Source of the DNA: Luteimonas chenhongjianii
Lineage (GTDB): Bacteria; Pseudomonadota; Gammaproteobacteria; Xanthomonadales; Xanthomonadaceae
NCBI RefSeq assembly: GCF_002327105.1
Contig: NZ_CP023406.1
Location: 1,798,001 to 1,862,000, forward strand
DNA length: 64,000 nt
Reading direction: 5' to 3'
Shown here: one piece after another, positions 33,394 to 42,914 of the stretch
How the letters are laid out: every line of letters starts with the position of its first letter
Numbering within the stretch: the first letter of the stretch is position 1
Notes under the pieces: generated by a model
What the model was told of the DNA's origin: nothing
The model's input: only the letters and a program-made list of their open reading frames with translations
Database searches by the model: none
Made by a program: the position numbers and the translations under genes

Positions 33394-35070
33394 TCAGTTC
33401 GGCCCGCGTTCCTCGTCGGGCCTGGGGCGTTTGTCGCCGAGCAGGGCGCTGAGCACGATGGCGATGCCGAGCCCGGCGCCGGTCAGGAACAGCAGCAGCG
33501 CGATCGTCGGATAGCCGAGCAGCCGGGGCCCGTCGGGATTGTCCATCATCATTGCCGAGGCGACGATCAGTGCGGCGGTCACGATGCCGGCCGCGATGCG
33601 GTTGGCGATCTTGTGCATGCTGTCGAACAGGTGCGATTCCTCGAGCCCGGTCAGGCGCACGCGCAGGCGGTTCTCCGACAGCAGCGACAGCACGTTGGAC
33701 ACCTTCCGCGGTGCATCGCGGACCAGCTCCTGCATGTCCATGAGTTCGGTGGCGAGGTTGGTCGGCGAGAGCGACTTGCGCAGGCGCTGACGCATCATGT
33801 CGTTGAGGTGGGCCTCGACGACGCGTTTCATGTCGAGCTCGGGATCGAGCGCCTGCACCACCGATTCCAGGTGCAGCAGGGTCTTGCCGAGCAGGCTCAT
33901 CTCCGGCGCCGTGCGCAGCCCGCAGGCGGTGGCCAGGCGCACCAGATCGAGCATCAAGCGGCCTTCGGTCTGGCCATTCGCGCCCGACTGCGCGGCGTAG
34001 CGCGCGACCAGCTGGCCGACGTCGCGGTAGTAGCGGGCCTCGTCGAAATCCTCCAGCCGGGTGCCCATCGCGATGCCTTCGGCGGCCACCTGTTCACCGC
34101 GCCCGTCGACCGCGGCGAACAGCAGCCTGAGCAGGCGCTCGCGGGTGCGCGGCGGTACGTGCGCCACCATCCCCAGGTCGAACAGCGCCAGCCGCCCGTC
34201 GCGGGTCAGCAGCAGGTTGCCCGGATGCGGATCGGCATGGATCTCGCCGTGCACGAACACCTGGTCCAGGTAGCCGTGCAGCAGCGCGGTCGCCAGCGGA
34301 GCCATGTCGCGCTCGGTGCGCTGCAGGCCGGAAATGTCGGTGACCTTCGTGCCCTCGACGAGTTCCATCGTCAGCACCCGCGCGCGGGTGAGATCCCAGA
34401 GCGGACGTGGCACGAACAGGGCCGGATAGGCCACGAAGTGCGCGTCGAAGCGGTCGAGGTTCTCCGCTTCGATGCGGTAGTCGAGTTCGGCGAGGAGCGT
34501 GCGGCGGAATTCATGCACCCAGTCGGCGAAGTGCACGCGCCGTCCGATGTCGGTGATCCGGTCGACGCCGCCGGCCAGCCGGGCGAGGGTCTCGAGGTCG
34601 TCGCGGATCTGTTCGGCGATGCCCGGTCGCTGCACCTTGACCGCGACTTTCCGCCCGTCGCGCAGTGTGGCGCGGTGAACCTGGGCCAGCGAAGCGCTGC
34701 CCAGGGGCGTCTCATCGAAGCTGTCGAAGATCTTGCTGATGCGTACGCCCAGTGCCTCCTCGACCGCGTCGTGGATCACGTGGAACGGCAGCGGGGCGAC
34801 GTTGTCCTGCATGCGCTCGAGCGCGGCGAGATAGGCGGGCGGCACCATGTCGGGCCGCGTCGACAGGGCCTGGCCGATCTTGATGAAGGTCGGGCCCAGC
34901 GCCTCGAGATCGTCGACAAAGGCTTCGGGTTTGCCGTCGGGTGAATCGACCGGTGTCTCGGTGCCGACCGGGTCCAGCTCGAATCCGGACAACACGCCCG
35001 CGCTACGGTACTTCATCAGAAAACGCAGAATCTGCGCATGGCGCGCGAGTGCGCGGGTGGTATCGGACAT
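33394..35070 (-). CDS. UbiB/ABC1-family atypical protein kinase-like ATPase
   Basis: 558 aa. Characteristic features: the K-x-G-Q motif in GPTFIKIGQALSTRPD, the Ala-rich nucleotide loop in PLGSASLAQVHRATL, catalytic V-K-V-Q-R-P, and IHADPHPGNLLL with LFDLGMVAHV. Two hydrophobic helices close the C-terminus (~497-545), anchoring it in the inner membrane. UbiB family members support ubiquinone (CoQ) synthesis or lipid homeostasis. The canonical ubiB is usually in the ubiE-ubiJ-ubiB cluster, which is not here, so this may be a second ABC1 paralogue. ATG 35068-35070; fpr follows after 85 bases. Confidence 0.88.
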   Translation of the reverse strand: MSDTTRALARHAQILRFLMKYRSAGVLSGFELDPVGTETPVDSPDGKPEAFVDDLEALGPTFIKIGQALSTRPDMVPPAYLAALERMQDNVAPLPFHVIHDAVEEALGVRISKIFDSFDETPLGSASLAQVHRATLRDGRKVAVKVQRPGIAEQIRDDLETLARLAGGVDRITDIGRRVHFADWVHEFRRTLLAELDYRIEAENLDRFDAHFVAYPALFVPRPLWDLTRARVLTMELVEGTKVTDISGLQRTERDMAPLATALLHGYLDQVFVHGEIHADPHPGNLLLTRDGRLALFDLGMVAHVPPRTRERLLRLLFAAVDGRGEQVAAEGIAMGTRLEDFDEARYYRDVGQLVARYAAQSGANGQTEGRLMLDLVRLATACGLRTAPEMSLLGKTLLHLESVVQALDPELDMKRVVEAHLNDMMRQRLRKSLSPTNLATELMDMQELVRDAPRKVSNVLSLLSENRLRVRLTGLEESHLFDSMHKIANRIAAGIVTAALIVASAMMMDNPDGPRLLGYPTIALLLFLTGAGLGIAIVLSALLGDKRPRPDEERGPN

Positions 35071-35221
35071 CGGACACTCCTTTCGTTGCCGGCAGCCTAC
35101 GCAGCGCAGCGTCAACGCCCCCTCACGGGTCGCGCTCGGACGCGTCATTGCTGCCGGCGAATCTTGCCGCCCTCCGGTGGGCGGACGCCACGCTAGGCGG
35201 CGCCGGCAGCGCAGGAGACAT

Positions 35222-37096
35222 CTAGCGGTAGCCTGCCGCCTGCAGCTCGAACAGTTCCGCGTATCGGCCACCCTGCGCCATCAACTCGGCATGGGTGCCG
35301 CTGGCCTCGATCCGGCCCTGTTCCAGCACCAGGATGCGATCGGCCATGCGCACGCTGGAGAACCGGTGCGAGATCAGGATCGCGGTGCGCTGCTCGGAGA
35401 GTTCCTTGAATCGGCGGAATACCTCGTACTCGCTGCGCGCATCGAGCGCGGCGGTGGGTTCGTCGAGGATCATCACCTGCGCCTCGCGCATGTAGGCGCG
35501 GGCAATGGCGATCTTCTGCCACTGCCCGCCCGACAGGTCGACGCCGGTCTTGAAACGCCGGCCGATGAGCTGGTCATACCCGTCGGGCAGGCCGGCGATC
35601 AGCTCATCGGCCATGGACCGGCGCGCGGCGTCCTCGATCCGAGCCTGGTCGTCCATCGCCTCCACCCGGCCCACGCCGATGTTCTCGCCGGCGGTCAGGT
35701 GGTAGCGCACGAAGTCCTGGAAGATCACGCCGGTATTGGCGCGCAGCTCGTCGAGGTCGTAGTCGCGCAGGTCCCGGCCGTCGAGCAGGATGCGGCCCTC
35801 GTCCGGGTCGTAGAGCCGCGCCAGCAGCTTGACCAGGGTGGTCTTGCCGGCGCCGTTCTCGCCGACCAGCGCCAGCACTTCGCCGGCGCGCAGGGTGAAG
35901 TCGAGATGCCGCACCGCCCAGCGCTCCGCACCCGGATAGCGGAAGCCCACGTTCTCGAACACGAAGCCCTCGCGGATCGGCTGCGGGAAGGCGACCGGAT
36001 TCTCGGGGGAGCGGATCTCCGGCTCGATCGCGAAGAACGAGAACAGATCGTCGAGATACAGCGCCTGGCCGGCCACCTGCGAAAAGCCGACCAGCAGGCT
36101 TTCGAGCAGCTGGCGCAGGCGGCGGAAGCTGCCGGCCAGGAAGGTCAGGTCGCCAATGGTGAAATCGCCGCGCACCGTGCGCCAGGCGATGTAGGCATAG
36201 GCGACGTAGTAGCCCAGCGTGCCCAGCGCGGCGAGCAGGGTGCCCCAGATCGCGCGCCTGCGCGCCAGCGAGCGGTTGGCGCGAAAGAAGCCGTCCGCGA
36301 GCGTGCGGTAGCGGTCGATGAGGAACCGGTGCAGGCCGAAGATCTTGACCTCTTTCGCCGTCTCCAGGCTCGCGCCGGTCTGGCGCACGTATTCGAGCTG
36401 GCGGCGTTCCGGCGTCCACTGGAAGTTGAGCGAATAACCCAGCGCATTGAAGTGCGACTCGCCGACGAAGGCCGGTATCAGCGCGATCGCCAGCAGCGCG
36501 ATCAGCCACGGCGCATACACCACCAGCCCGACCGCGAAGCTCACCACGGTGATCGCGTCCTGCACCTGGCCGAACAGCTGCCCCATGAGGTTCATGCGGC
36601 CCATCGTCTGGCGCCGCGCGCGGTCGAGCTTGTCCTGAAGATCCGGATCCTCGAAGTCCTCAAGGTCCAGCGTCGCGGCGTGCTCCATCAGGCGCACGCT
36701 GGTCGCGTTGGTGAACAGTTCCGACAGCAGGTTGTCGGCATAGCTGACCATCCGGCCGAGCAGGTCCGAGCCGATCGCCAGCGCGAATTCCAGGGCCAGC
36801 AGCCGGGCCAGATGATCGAGCGCGCCGCCGCGCCAGGCGGCAGCCAGATCGTCGAAAGCCACGCCGGCGCCACCCAGGCGGATCGCCTCGTCGATGATCA
36901 GCTTGCCGATATAGAGCATCACCACCGGCAGGAAGGCGCGCACCAGGCGCAGGCCGAGGCTGGTCAGGGTCAGGCCCGGACTGGTCTGCCAGATCAGTCG
37001 GAGGAACGGCCGCAGGTTGCGCATCGCGGCGAAGCGCTCGCGCAGGCTGGGGTTTCGGGTGCTGGCGCCGGCGCGCGAGGGGGCAGGTATGGACAT
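35222..37096 (-). CDS. ABC transporter, fused permease/ATPase (exporter type)
   Basis: 624 aa half-transporter: membrane domain with about six helices (residues ~25-320) and ATPase domain (~370-610). ATPase motifs are complete: Walker A GENGAGKTT, Q-loop V-I-F-Q-D, signature L-S-G-G-Q-W-Q-K, Walker B VMILDEPTAALD and switch His in LISHRFSSV. The WQK variant of the signature helix is typical of a bacterial ABC exporter subgroup often of unknown substrate. ATG 37094-37096. It neighbours the UbiB-like gene (gap 151 bases) and TRIC channel (45 bases). Confidence 0.9.
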   Translation of the reverse strand: MSIPAPSRAGASTRNPSLRERFAAMRNLRPFLRLIWQTSPGLTLTSLGLRLVRAFLPVVMLYIGKLIIDEAIRLGGAGVAFDDLAAAWRGGALDHLARLLALEFALAIGSDLLGRMVSYADNLLSELFTNATSVRLMEHAATLDLEDFEDPDLQDKLDRARRQTMGRMNLMGQLFGQVQDAITVVSFAVGLVVYAPWLIALLAIALIPAFVGESHFNALGYSLNFQWTPERRQLEYVRQTGASLETAKEVKIFGLHRFLIDRYRTLADGFFRANRSLARRRAIWGTLLAALGTLGYYVAYAYIAWRTVRGDFTIGDLTFLAGSFRRLRQLLESLLVGFSQVAGQALYLDDLFSFFAIEPEIRSPENPVAFPQPIREGFVFENVGFRYPGAERWAVRHLDFTLRAGEVLALVGENGAGKTTLVKLLARLYDPDEGRILLDGRDLRDYDLDELRANTGVIFQDFVRYHLTAGENIGVGRVEAMDDQARIEDAARRSMADELIAGLPDGYDQLIGRRFKTGVDLSGGQWQKIAIARAYMREAQVMILDEPTAALDARSEYEVFRRFKELSEQRTAILISHRFSSVRMADRILVLEQGRIEASGTHAELMAQGGRYAELFELQAAGYR

Positions 37097-37141
37097 CGGG
37101 AATAGCGTAGGCGGATCAGGAGCAAGCGCGCGACAAGGGCG

Positions 37142-37783
37142 TCAGCGCATCGACTCGGGCGGCTCGCCGTCACGGGACTGCAGCGCAACCGGCAGGTGCC
37201 AACCGAAGCGCAGCGCCATCATCCGCAGGCCGAAGCACAGCAGCGCACCGCCAATGGCGCAGGGCAGGGGCGGCCAGTGCAGCCAGTGGCCTGTGGCGAC
37301 GAGCGCCGCGCCGGCAAGCGCCGCGACGGCATAGAGCTCGGCGCGCAGGACCAGGGGCACCTGCGCCAGCAGCACGTCGCGCGCGATGCCGCCGCCGATT
37401 CCGGTCAGCATGCCGAGCCCGGCCGCCATCGGCGGCGGGATGCCGAAATCCAGCGCCTTCTGCGTGCCGACAACCGCGAACAGGGCAAGTCCCATCGCAT
37501 CGAACAAGCGGACCGGTTGCTGCAGCCGCTCGATCGCCGGCGCCCAGGCGAAGGCGATCAGGCCGGCCGCGAGCGTGATTGCCGGATAGCGCCAGTCGCT
37601 GAGCACGGCGACCGGGGTCGCCCCGATCAGCACGTCGCGGGTCATGCCGCCCGCGGTCGCCGCGGCGAATGCCACCACCAGCACGCCGAACAGGTCCAGC
37701 CGCCGGCGCACGCCGAGCATCGCGCCGCTGAGCGCGAAGACGAAGGTGCCGACGAAATCGAGTGCGAGCACGAGGGTGTCCAT
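37142..37783 (-). CDS. TRIC-family cation channel (YadS-like)
   Basis: 213 aa with seven predicted helices in two inverted repeats, each ending in the pore motif G-G-x-x-R-D-V-L (GGMTRDVLIG and GGIARDVLLA). Prokaryotic TRIC homologues form homotrimeric monovalent-cation channels. ATG at 37781-37783; divergent from the fumarase gene, 94 bases between starts. Confidence 0.93.
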   Translation of the reverse strand: MDTLVLALDFVGTFVFALSGAMLGVRRRLDLFGVLVVAFAAATAGGMTRDVLIGATPVAVLSDWRYPAITLAAGLIAFAWAPAIERLQQPVRLFDAMGLALFAVVGTQKALDFGIPPPMAAGLGMLTGIGGGIARDVLLAQVPLVLRAELYAVAALAGAALVATGHWLHWPPLPCAIGGALLCFGLRMMALRFGWHLPVALQSRDGEPPESMR

Positions 37784-37877
37784 GGGGCCATTGTGCGCGT
37801 CGCGACGCCCGGCCGAGGGCCCGGTCCGGGTCGATGGCCTAGAATGGGCGGGTTTTCCGCCCGCCTTCGAGCCAGCC

Positions 37878-39437
37878 GTGACCGCCAGCCTTCCTGCCTC
37901 CCCGGTGTCGTCGACGCCCGTGTCCATCCGTCAGGAGGACTTCATCCAGTCGATCGCCGATGCCCTGCAGTACATCAGTTACTACCATCCGGTCGACTAC
38001 ATCCGGAATCTGACCGCGGCCTACGAGCGCGAGGAATCGCCGGCGGCCAAGGATGCGATCGCGCAGATCCTGATCAATTCGCGCATGTGCGCCGAAGGCC
38101 ATCGGCCGATCTGCCAAGACACCGGCATCGTCACCGTGTTCCTCGAGATCGGCATGTCGGTGCGCTGGGACGACGCGACGATGGGCGTCGATGACATGGT
38201 CCATGAGGGCGTGCGCCGCGCGTACAGCCATCCCGACAACAAGCTGCGCGCCTCGGTGCTGGCCGATCCGGCCGGCAAGCGCATCAATACGAAGGACAAC
38301 ACGCCGGGCGTGGTCAACGTCAAGATCGTGCCGGGCAACAAGGTCGACGTGATCGTCGCCGCCAAGGGCGGCGGGTCGGAAGCGAAGTCGAAGTTCGCGA
38401 TGCTCAACCCCTCCGACTCCATCGTCGACTGGGTTCTCCGGACCGTGCCGACGATGGGCGCCGGCTGGTGCCCGCCGGGCATGCTCGGCATCGGCATCGG
38501 CGGCACCGCGGAGAAGGCGATGCTGCTGGCCAAGGAATCGCTGATGGAGCCGATCGACATCGTCGATCTGAAAGCCCGTGGCGCCTCGAACCGCGCCGAG
38601 GAGCTGCGGCTCGAACTCTTCGACAAGGTCAACGCGCTGGGCATCGGCGCCCAGGGCCTCGGCGGCCTGACCACCGTGCTCGACATCAAGGTCAAGGATT
38701 TCCCGACCCATGCAGCCAACCTGCCGGTGGCGATGATCCCGAACTGTGCGGCCACGCGGCATGCGCATTTCACCCTCGATGGCAGCGGCCCGGTGATGCT
38801 CGAACCGCCGTCGCTCGCCGACTGGCCGGAGCTGACCTACAACCCGACCGGCGCGCGCCGCGTCGACCTGGACACGATCACGGCCGAAGAGGTCACGAGC
38901 TTCAAGCCGGGCGAGGTGCTGCTGCTCAGCGGAAAGCTGCTGACCGGCCGTGACGCCGCGCACAAGCGCATGGTCGAGATGCTCGATCGCGGCGAGACGC
39001 TGCCGGTCGACCTGCGGGGACGCTTCATCTATTACGTCGGCCCGGTCGATCCGGTGCGCGACGAGGTCGTCGGTCCGGCCGGTCCGACCACCGCCACGCG
39101 CATGGACAAGTTCACCGAGCAGGTACTGGCCCAGACCGGCCTGCTGGGCATGGTCGGCAAGGCCGAGCGCGGTCCTACTGCGATCGACGCGATCCGCAAG
39201 CACAGGTCGGTCTACCTGATGGCCGTCGGCGGCTCGGCGTACCTGGTGTCCAAGGCGATCAAGGCGGCGCGGGTGCTCGCGTTCGAGGATCTCGGCATGG
39301 AGGCGATCTACGAGTTCGAGGTGCAGGACATGCCGGTGACCGTGGCGGTCGACTCGGCCGGCACGTCCGTGCACGAAACCGGACCGCGCGAGTGGAAGGC
39401 ACGCATCGGTGGCATCCCGGTGGTCGAGGTGGCCTGA
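37878..39437 (+). CDS. class I fumarate hydratase (4Fe-4S)
   Basis: 519 aa, converts fumarate to malate in the TCA cycle. The three cluster cysteines of class I enzymes are visible in R-P-I-C-Q-D-T-G, G-A-G-W-C-P-P-G and I-P-N-C-A-A-T-R-H. Length and single-chain alpha/beta arrangement match FumA/B-type enzymes. There is no ATG before the conserved IRQEDFIQSIADALQYIS region; GTG at 37878 is the likely start, with further in-frame GTG codons 12 and 14 codons later as alternatives. Oxygen-labile cluster means it depends on Fe-S repair or carriers. A hairpin follows the stop. Confidence 0.95.
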   Translation: MTASLPASPVSSTPVSIRQEDFIQSIADALQYISYYHPVDYIRNLTAAYEREESPAAKDAIAQILINSRMCAEGHRPICQDTGIVTVFLEIGMSVRWDDATMGVDDMVHEGVRRAYSHPDNKLRASVLADPAGKRINTKDNTPGVVNVKIVPGNKVDVIVAAKGGGSEAKSKFAMLNPSDSIVDWVLRTVPTMGAGWCPPGMLGIGIGGTAEKAMLLAKESLMEPIDIVDLKARGASNRAEELRLELFDKVNALGIGAQGLGGLTTVLDIKVKDFPTHAANLPVAMIPNCAATRHAHFTLDGSGPVMLEPPSLADWPELTYNPTGARRVDLDTITAEEVTSFKPGEVLLLSGKLLTGRDAAHKRMVEMLDRGETLPVDLRGRFIYYVGPVDPVRDEVVGPAGPTTATRMDKFTEQVLAQTGLLGMVGKAERGPTAIDAIRKHRSVYLMAVGGSAYLVSKAIKAARVLAFEDLGMEAIYEFEVQDMPVTVAVDSAGTSVHETGPREWKARIGGIPVVEVA

Positions 39438-39456
39438 AGCGGCTCAGTTCACGGAA

Positions 39457-39480
39457 CAACGGCGCCCGAGGGCGCCGTTG
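39457..39480. terminator. hairpin between fumarase and pldA
   Basis: Perfect 10-bp stem (CAACGGCGCC / GGCGCCGTTG) with CGAG loop located between convergent genes. There is no T-run, but position and stability suggest it ends transcription from one or both sides. Confidence 0.55.
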
Positions 39481-39510
39481 TCGTATCCAGCGGTTGCAGC
39501 AACGCAGGCG

Positions 39511-40665
39511 TCAGAACCACTCCAGCAGGGAGATGCCAAGGCCGACGTAGGTCGCCTTGTGGTTGTAGTCGATCAGGCTCTCGCCGTAGCCGCTGAACAC
39601 CTGCAGGTGCCCGCGGAAGTTGCGGTGGATCGGAAAGCCCCAGTCGAACTGCGCCGCGCCGCGGGAGCGGTCGCCGCCGCGCAGCGTGTGGCGGCCCATC
39701 AGCGAGAATTCGTGGCCGTTGCGGACATGGGTCAGCGTCATGTCGCCGCGGCCCATGTAATCCGAGATGTCCGGATTGTCGTCTTCGTTGCCGTCGGAAA
39801 TGCGCACCCACGGACGGACCATCAGCGCCCAGTTCTCGCGGTCGAAGCCCACGTTGAACATCACCCGGTTCCAGCTGCGCGAGAGAGGATCCCCACGACC
39901 ATTGGACTGGTGGTTGATGCCCACGCCGACCATCCGGCCGCGCCAGCCGCCGGGCAGGCCGTATCCGGTCCGGAACACCGCCAGCACTTCCGGTTCGTAG
40001 TTGGTCTCGCGGAACGGGCGCGATTCATCGCCGTTGTAGGTCTGCCAGCGCGAGCTCTGGGTGTAGCCCATCCAGATGTCGCCGTTGCTGCCGAACAGGT
40101 TCTCCACCGCCTTGGTCTTGAAGCTCAGCTGGAACTTGGTCTCCACGCTGTCGAGCACCTGGGGCGTGGTGACCGTGTTGTCGGGGTTGGGCGAGGACGG
40201 CATGTTGTTGACGTTCGACGACCAGAACACCGGCAACAGATAGACGGGCTTGTAGGCGCGCAGGTTGAAGATGCCGAGCTTGGAGTCCTTGGCGAGTTCC
40301 CAGCGGCTGTCGAGCAGCGACCCCTGGCCGGCATTGGCGATCGCATCGGTCAGCGTGGCAACGCCGTCGTGTGCATAGAGGTTGTGGTTACCCGGGGCTT
40401 CGGCGAGTGCATCGGCGCGGACGGCCGGATTGCTGCGCAGTTCGCGTGCGACGGCCGCGGCGGTATCGGCCTGGTCGGCCGTGCGCGCCTGGCGACCGGT
40501 CATCGAATCGAAACAGGCCAGGCGCTGCGCGTCCTGCTCGATCGCCACGCAGGCATCGAGCGTGGCGGGTGAGCTCGGCGCGCTGCTGGGGACGGCGGGC
40601 TCCTGTGCATGCGCGAACGGCATCGCTGCGAGAAGGGCGGCAGGAAGCAGGGGGGTGGATCGCAT
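39511..40665 (-). CDS. pldA: outer-membrane phospholipase A
   Basis: 384 aa precursor with a signal peptide (MRSTPLLPAALLAAMPFAHA) and a beta-barrel C-terminal half. Catalytic residues of OMPLA are in GINHQSNGRGDPLSRSWNR: the H-x-S pair and, twelve residues on, the Asn. The final Phe matches the outer-membrane barrel signature. It cleaves phospholipids flipped to the outer leaflet and is activated by membrane damage. An N-terminal ~100-residue domain (ACVAIEQDAQRLACFDS) precedes the barrel, as in other Xanthomonadaceae PldA. ATG 40663-40665 begins 2 bases after the MscS stop. Confidence 0.93.
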   Translation of the reverse strand: MRSTPLLPAALLAAMPFAHAQEPAVPSSAPSSPATLDACVAIEQDAQRLACFDSMTGRQARTADQADTAAAVARELRSNPAVRADALAEAPGNHNLYAHDGVATLTDAIANAGQGSLLDSRWELAKDSKLGIFNLRAYKPVYLLPVFWSSNVNNMPSSPNPDNTVTTPQVLDSVETKFQLSFKTKAVENLFGSNGDIWMGYTQSSRWQTYNGDESRPFRETNYEPEVLAVFRTGYGLPGGWRGRMVGVGINHQSNGRGDPLSRSWNRVMFNVGFDRENWALMVRPWVRISDGNEDDNPDISDYMGRGDMTLTHVRNGHEFSLMGRHTLRGGDRSRGAAQFDWGFPIHRNFRGHLQVFSGYGESLIDYNHKATYVGLGISLLEWF

Positions 40666-40667
40666 AA

Positions 40668-41834
40668 TCAATGAAGTCCCTTGAGCGTGAGAAGGTTGCG
40701 GTCGTCGGTACTCTGCACTTCGGCGAGCTGGCGATCGATGTCCCGGTTGACCGACACGTCGACACCAGCGCTGGTCGCTGGCTCGTCGATGGTGGATGCC
40801 GGCGCGGCGGGCGTGTCCTCCCTCGCCAGCACGACGTGGGTCGTGGTTCTGGGTCCTTGTATCCCCTTCCGCCAGAAAGCACCCTTCACACGGCGGATCG
40901 CTTCGCCGCGCGTCTTGCCGACATCGCTCTGCTGCTGGTCGACCCAGGCGAAGAACCGCAGGACGATTCCGTTCGCACCGAACTCGACCACGGTGGACGA
41001 AGGCGCGGGCTCGGCGAGCACGCCGTCGATGCTGGAAATTTCCGCCATCGCCAGCTGGTGCGCCTGACGGATCGACTGGCTCGCATCGAGGTTGAAGGTG
41101 AAATCGAAGCGTCGCTTGGGGTTGCTGGAATAGTTGAGGATGACCGCCTTGAACACCAGGGCGTTGGGCAGGCGCAATTCGTTGCCTTCCAGCGTGATCA
41201 GGGTCATCGCCCGTGCGCTCAGCAGGGCGACCTTGCCCTCGTAGGTATCGATCCTGACCATGTCCCCAGGCTGGAACGGCCGGCGCAGGCTCAGCAATAT
41301 GCCCGCGATGTAGTTCTCGGCAATGTCCTTGAACGCGAAGCCGAGCGCGAGACCGAGCACGCCCGCCGATCCCAGCATCGCGCCGACGAGGGCGGTGGCG
41401 TTGAGAAGGTCCAGTGCGACGAGAATGCCGGCGATGAGGATCACCGCCCGCACCGCCCGGCGGATCAGGCCATCGAGGTAGGGATTGCGCGTGCCCAGCC
41501 GCAGCCAGTGCAGGTGACGCGAAAGCACGCCGCCCAGCCAGACCGCCAGGAACACGATGATCCCGGCCGCCACCAGCAGCGGCAGGCTGGCGGCCAGGCG
41601 CAGCAGGCGACCCTCGGCTTCGTCGAACACTTTTTCCAGTCGTCCGCGAACGCCCGCCTCGTCGACCTCATCGACGAGGAGCACGGGCGCCGCGGCCACG
41701 GGGATCGCGGCGGGCGCGCCGGTTGCCGCAGGCGTCGCATGCGCATTGCCCGCGACGCAAAGCCATGCGCCCAGCAACAGCTTCAGCAGTGGAATCAGCA
41801 GCGCCGCGTAGACGCGGGGCACGGCACAGGACAT
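40668..41834 (-). CDS. MscS-family mechanosensitive ion channel
   Basis: 388 aa. A signal-like N-terminal segment (AALLIPLLKLLLGAWLCV), then about three helices (~88-115, 125-150, 155-175). The pore-lining TM3 carries the Gly/Ala-rich MscS pattern LGSAGVLGLALGFAFKDIAENYI, followed by the cytosolic beta domain (RPFQPGDMVRI) and a hydrophilic C-terminal extension. Opens under hypo-osmotic tension. ATG at 41832-41834 is preferred over an upstream GTG. Forms a probable two-gene operon with pldA (2-base gap), linking tension sensing and outer-membrane lipid maintenance. Confidence 0.92.
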   Translation of the reverse strand: MSCAVPRVYAALLIPLLKLLLGAWLCVAGNAHATPAATGAPAAIPVAAAPVLLVDEVDEAGVRGRLEKVFDEAEGRLLRLAASLPLLVAAGIIVFLAVWLGGVLSRHLHWLRLGTRNPYLDGLIRRAVRAVILIAGILVALDLLNATALVGAMLGSAGVLGLALGFAFKDIAENYIAGILLSLRRPFQPGDMVRIDTYEGKVALLSARAMTLITLEGNELRLPNALVFKAVILNYSSNPKRRFDFTFNLDASQSIRQAHQLAMAEISSIDGVLAEPAPSSTVVEFGANGIVLRFFAWVDQQQSDVGKTRGEAIRRVKGAFWRKGIQGPRTTTHVVLAREDTPAAPASTIDEPATSAGVDVSVNRDIDRQLAEVQSTDDRNLLTLKGLH

Positions 41835-41877
41835 AGGCGGGAAACCGCGTTGGGGCGAGCGGCGCACTTTAGTGCAC

Positions 41878-42378
41878 TCACCACCACCAGGCGAATGCGA
41901 ATACCCCCAGCATCAGTACCGCCAGTGCGAGTTTCAGCGCGACGCCCAGGGCGAGGCCGACCCAGGTGCCGATTCCGACCTGCGTCGCCCGCCCCAGGCC
42001 AGCGGGCCGCAGGTCGCGGCGGCTGACGAGCTCGCCGATCACCGCGCCAACGAAGGGCCCGGCGAACAGGCCCGGCAGTCCGAAGAACACCCCGACGAAG
42101 GTGCCCAGGATGGTCCCGAGCAACGCGAGTCGGCTCGCGCCCACACGCTTGGCCCCGACCGCGGTGGCCCAGAAATCCACGATGAAGGAGACCGCGGTCA
42201 GTACGCCGAGGGTGATCAGCGACCACATGCCCACGCGTTCGAAGCCGTCGGCCCAGGCGGCGAGCACCATGCCGGCGAACAGGAGCGGCAGTCCGGGCAG
42301 TGCGGGCAATACCACCCCTGCAAGGCCCAGTGCCGCGAGCAGGGCGGCCAGCACATAAAACAGGGCATTCAGATCCAT
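41878..42378 (-). CDS. DUF456 membrane protein
   Basis: 166 aa, about four helices, Gly/Pro/Leu-rich. The DUF456 pattern is seen in LPALPGLPLLFAGMVLAAWADG, the D-F-W-A-T-A segment and GLFAGPFVGAVIGE. Function unknown. It lies 43 bases upstream of mscS on the same strand. Confidence 0.88.
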   Translation of the reverse strand: MDLNALFYVLAALLAALGLAGVVLPALPGLPLLFAGMVLAAWADGFERVGMWSLITLGVLTAVSFIVDFWATAVGAKRVGASRLALLGTILGTFVGVFFGLPGLFAGPFVGAVIGELVSRRDLRPAGLGRATQVGIGTWVGLALGVALKLALAVLMLGVFAFAWWW

Positions 42379-42495
42379 GTCCGGGACCCCTTGGGCAGGG
42401 GCGAGAACGGGCCTGTATGGGGCGGGGAATTAGGGGTAAACCCGGATTGCATTTTCATAATCAGCGGGGTACTTTGCGGTCGCTGTGTTTGTCAA

Positions 42496-42515
42496 GGTCA
42501 CCGTGACTCGTGACC
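42496..42515. repeat. palindromic GTCAC/GTGAC cluster upstream of second csp
   Basis: GGTCAC at 42496-42501 pairs with GTGACC at 42510-42515, and the first half also forms the shorter palindrome GTCAC-C-GTGAC at 42497-42507. It is about 135 bases before the csp start codon. Confidence 0.35.
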
Positions 42516-42651
42516 CTGCGTGAAGTAGGTTCGTGTTGGCTCGTCCCGCCCGGTCCGCTGCATCGTCGCACCCGTGTTCTCCTTGCAACCAGCCGCCTCG
42601 ACAGGCGTTCCATCGATCAGCAATCGAACCGTTCCAGGGAGAGAAAGCAAC

Positions 42652-42861
42652 ATGGCAGGTCGCGAAAACGGTACCGTCAAGTGGTTCAACGATGCGAAGG
42701 GTTTCGGCTTCATCAGTCGCGAAAGCGGTGAAGACGTCTTCGTGCATTTCCGCGCTATCCAGGGCACGGGCTTCAAGTCCCTGCAGGAAGGCCAGAAGGT
42801 CTCGTTCGAGGTGGTGCAGGGCCAGAAGGGGCTGCAGGCGGACGCTGTCACACCGCTCTGA
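42652..42861 (+). CDS. cold-shock domain protein (CspA family), second copy
   Basis: 69 aa. RNP1 [12 protein letters not shown]2 VFVHF, same frame length as the csp at 26922 with about 14 substitutions, mainly at the ends and in the 22-35 region; K53 of the first copy is E53 here. A GGGAGAG ribosome-binding region precedes ATG 42652, and 273 gene-free bases upstream give room for a long structured leader. The shared CCGGTCCG motif occurs 129 and 102 bases before the two csp start codons. Confidence 0.95.
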   Translation: MAGRENGTVKWFNDAKGFGFISRESGEDVFVHFRAIQGTGFKSLQEGQKVSFEVVQGQKGLQADAVTPL

Positions 42862-42880
42862 TCTTTCCTGGATCCGCAGC

Positions 42881-42914
42881 ATGAAAAAACCCGGCTCGCG
42901 CCGGGTTTTTTCAT
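42881..42914. terminator. bidirectional terminator shared by csp and a glycine-zipper gene
   Basis: Perfect 15-bp palindromic arms (42881-42895 and 42900-42914) with TCGC loop; the arms contain A6 on one side and T6 on the other, so it gives a U-tract in both directions. It lies 19 bases after the csp stop and 15 before the convergent stop. Confidence 0.92.

Noticed and set aside
34847..37105. Open plus-strand frame of about 750 codons opposite the ABC exporter
   Set aside because: Antisense to complete Walker, signature and switch motifs on the minus strand; no own domain.
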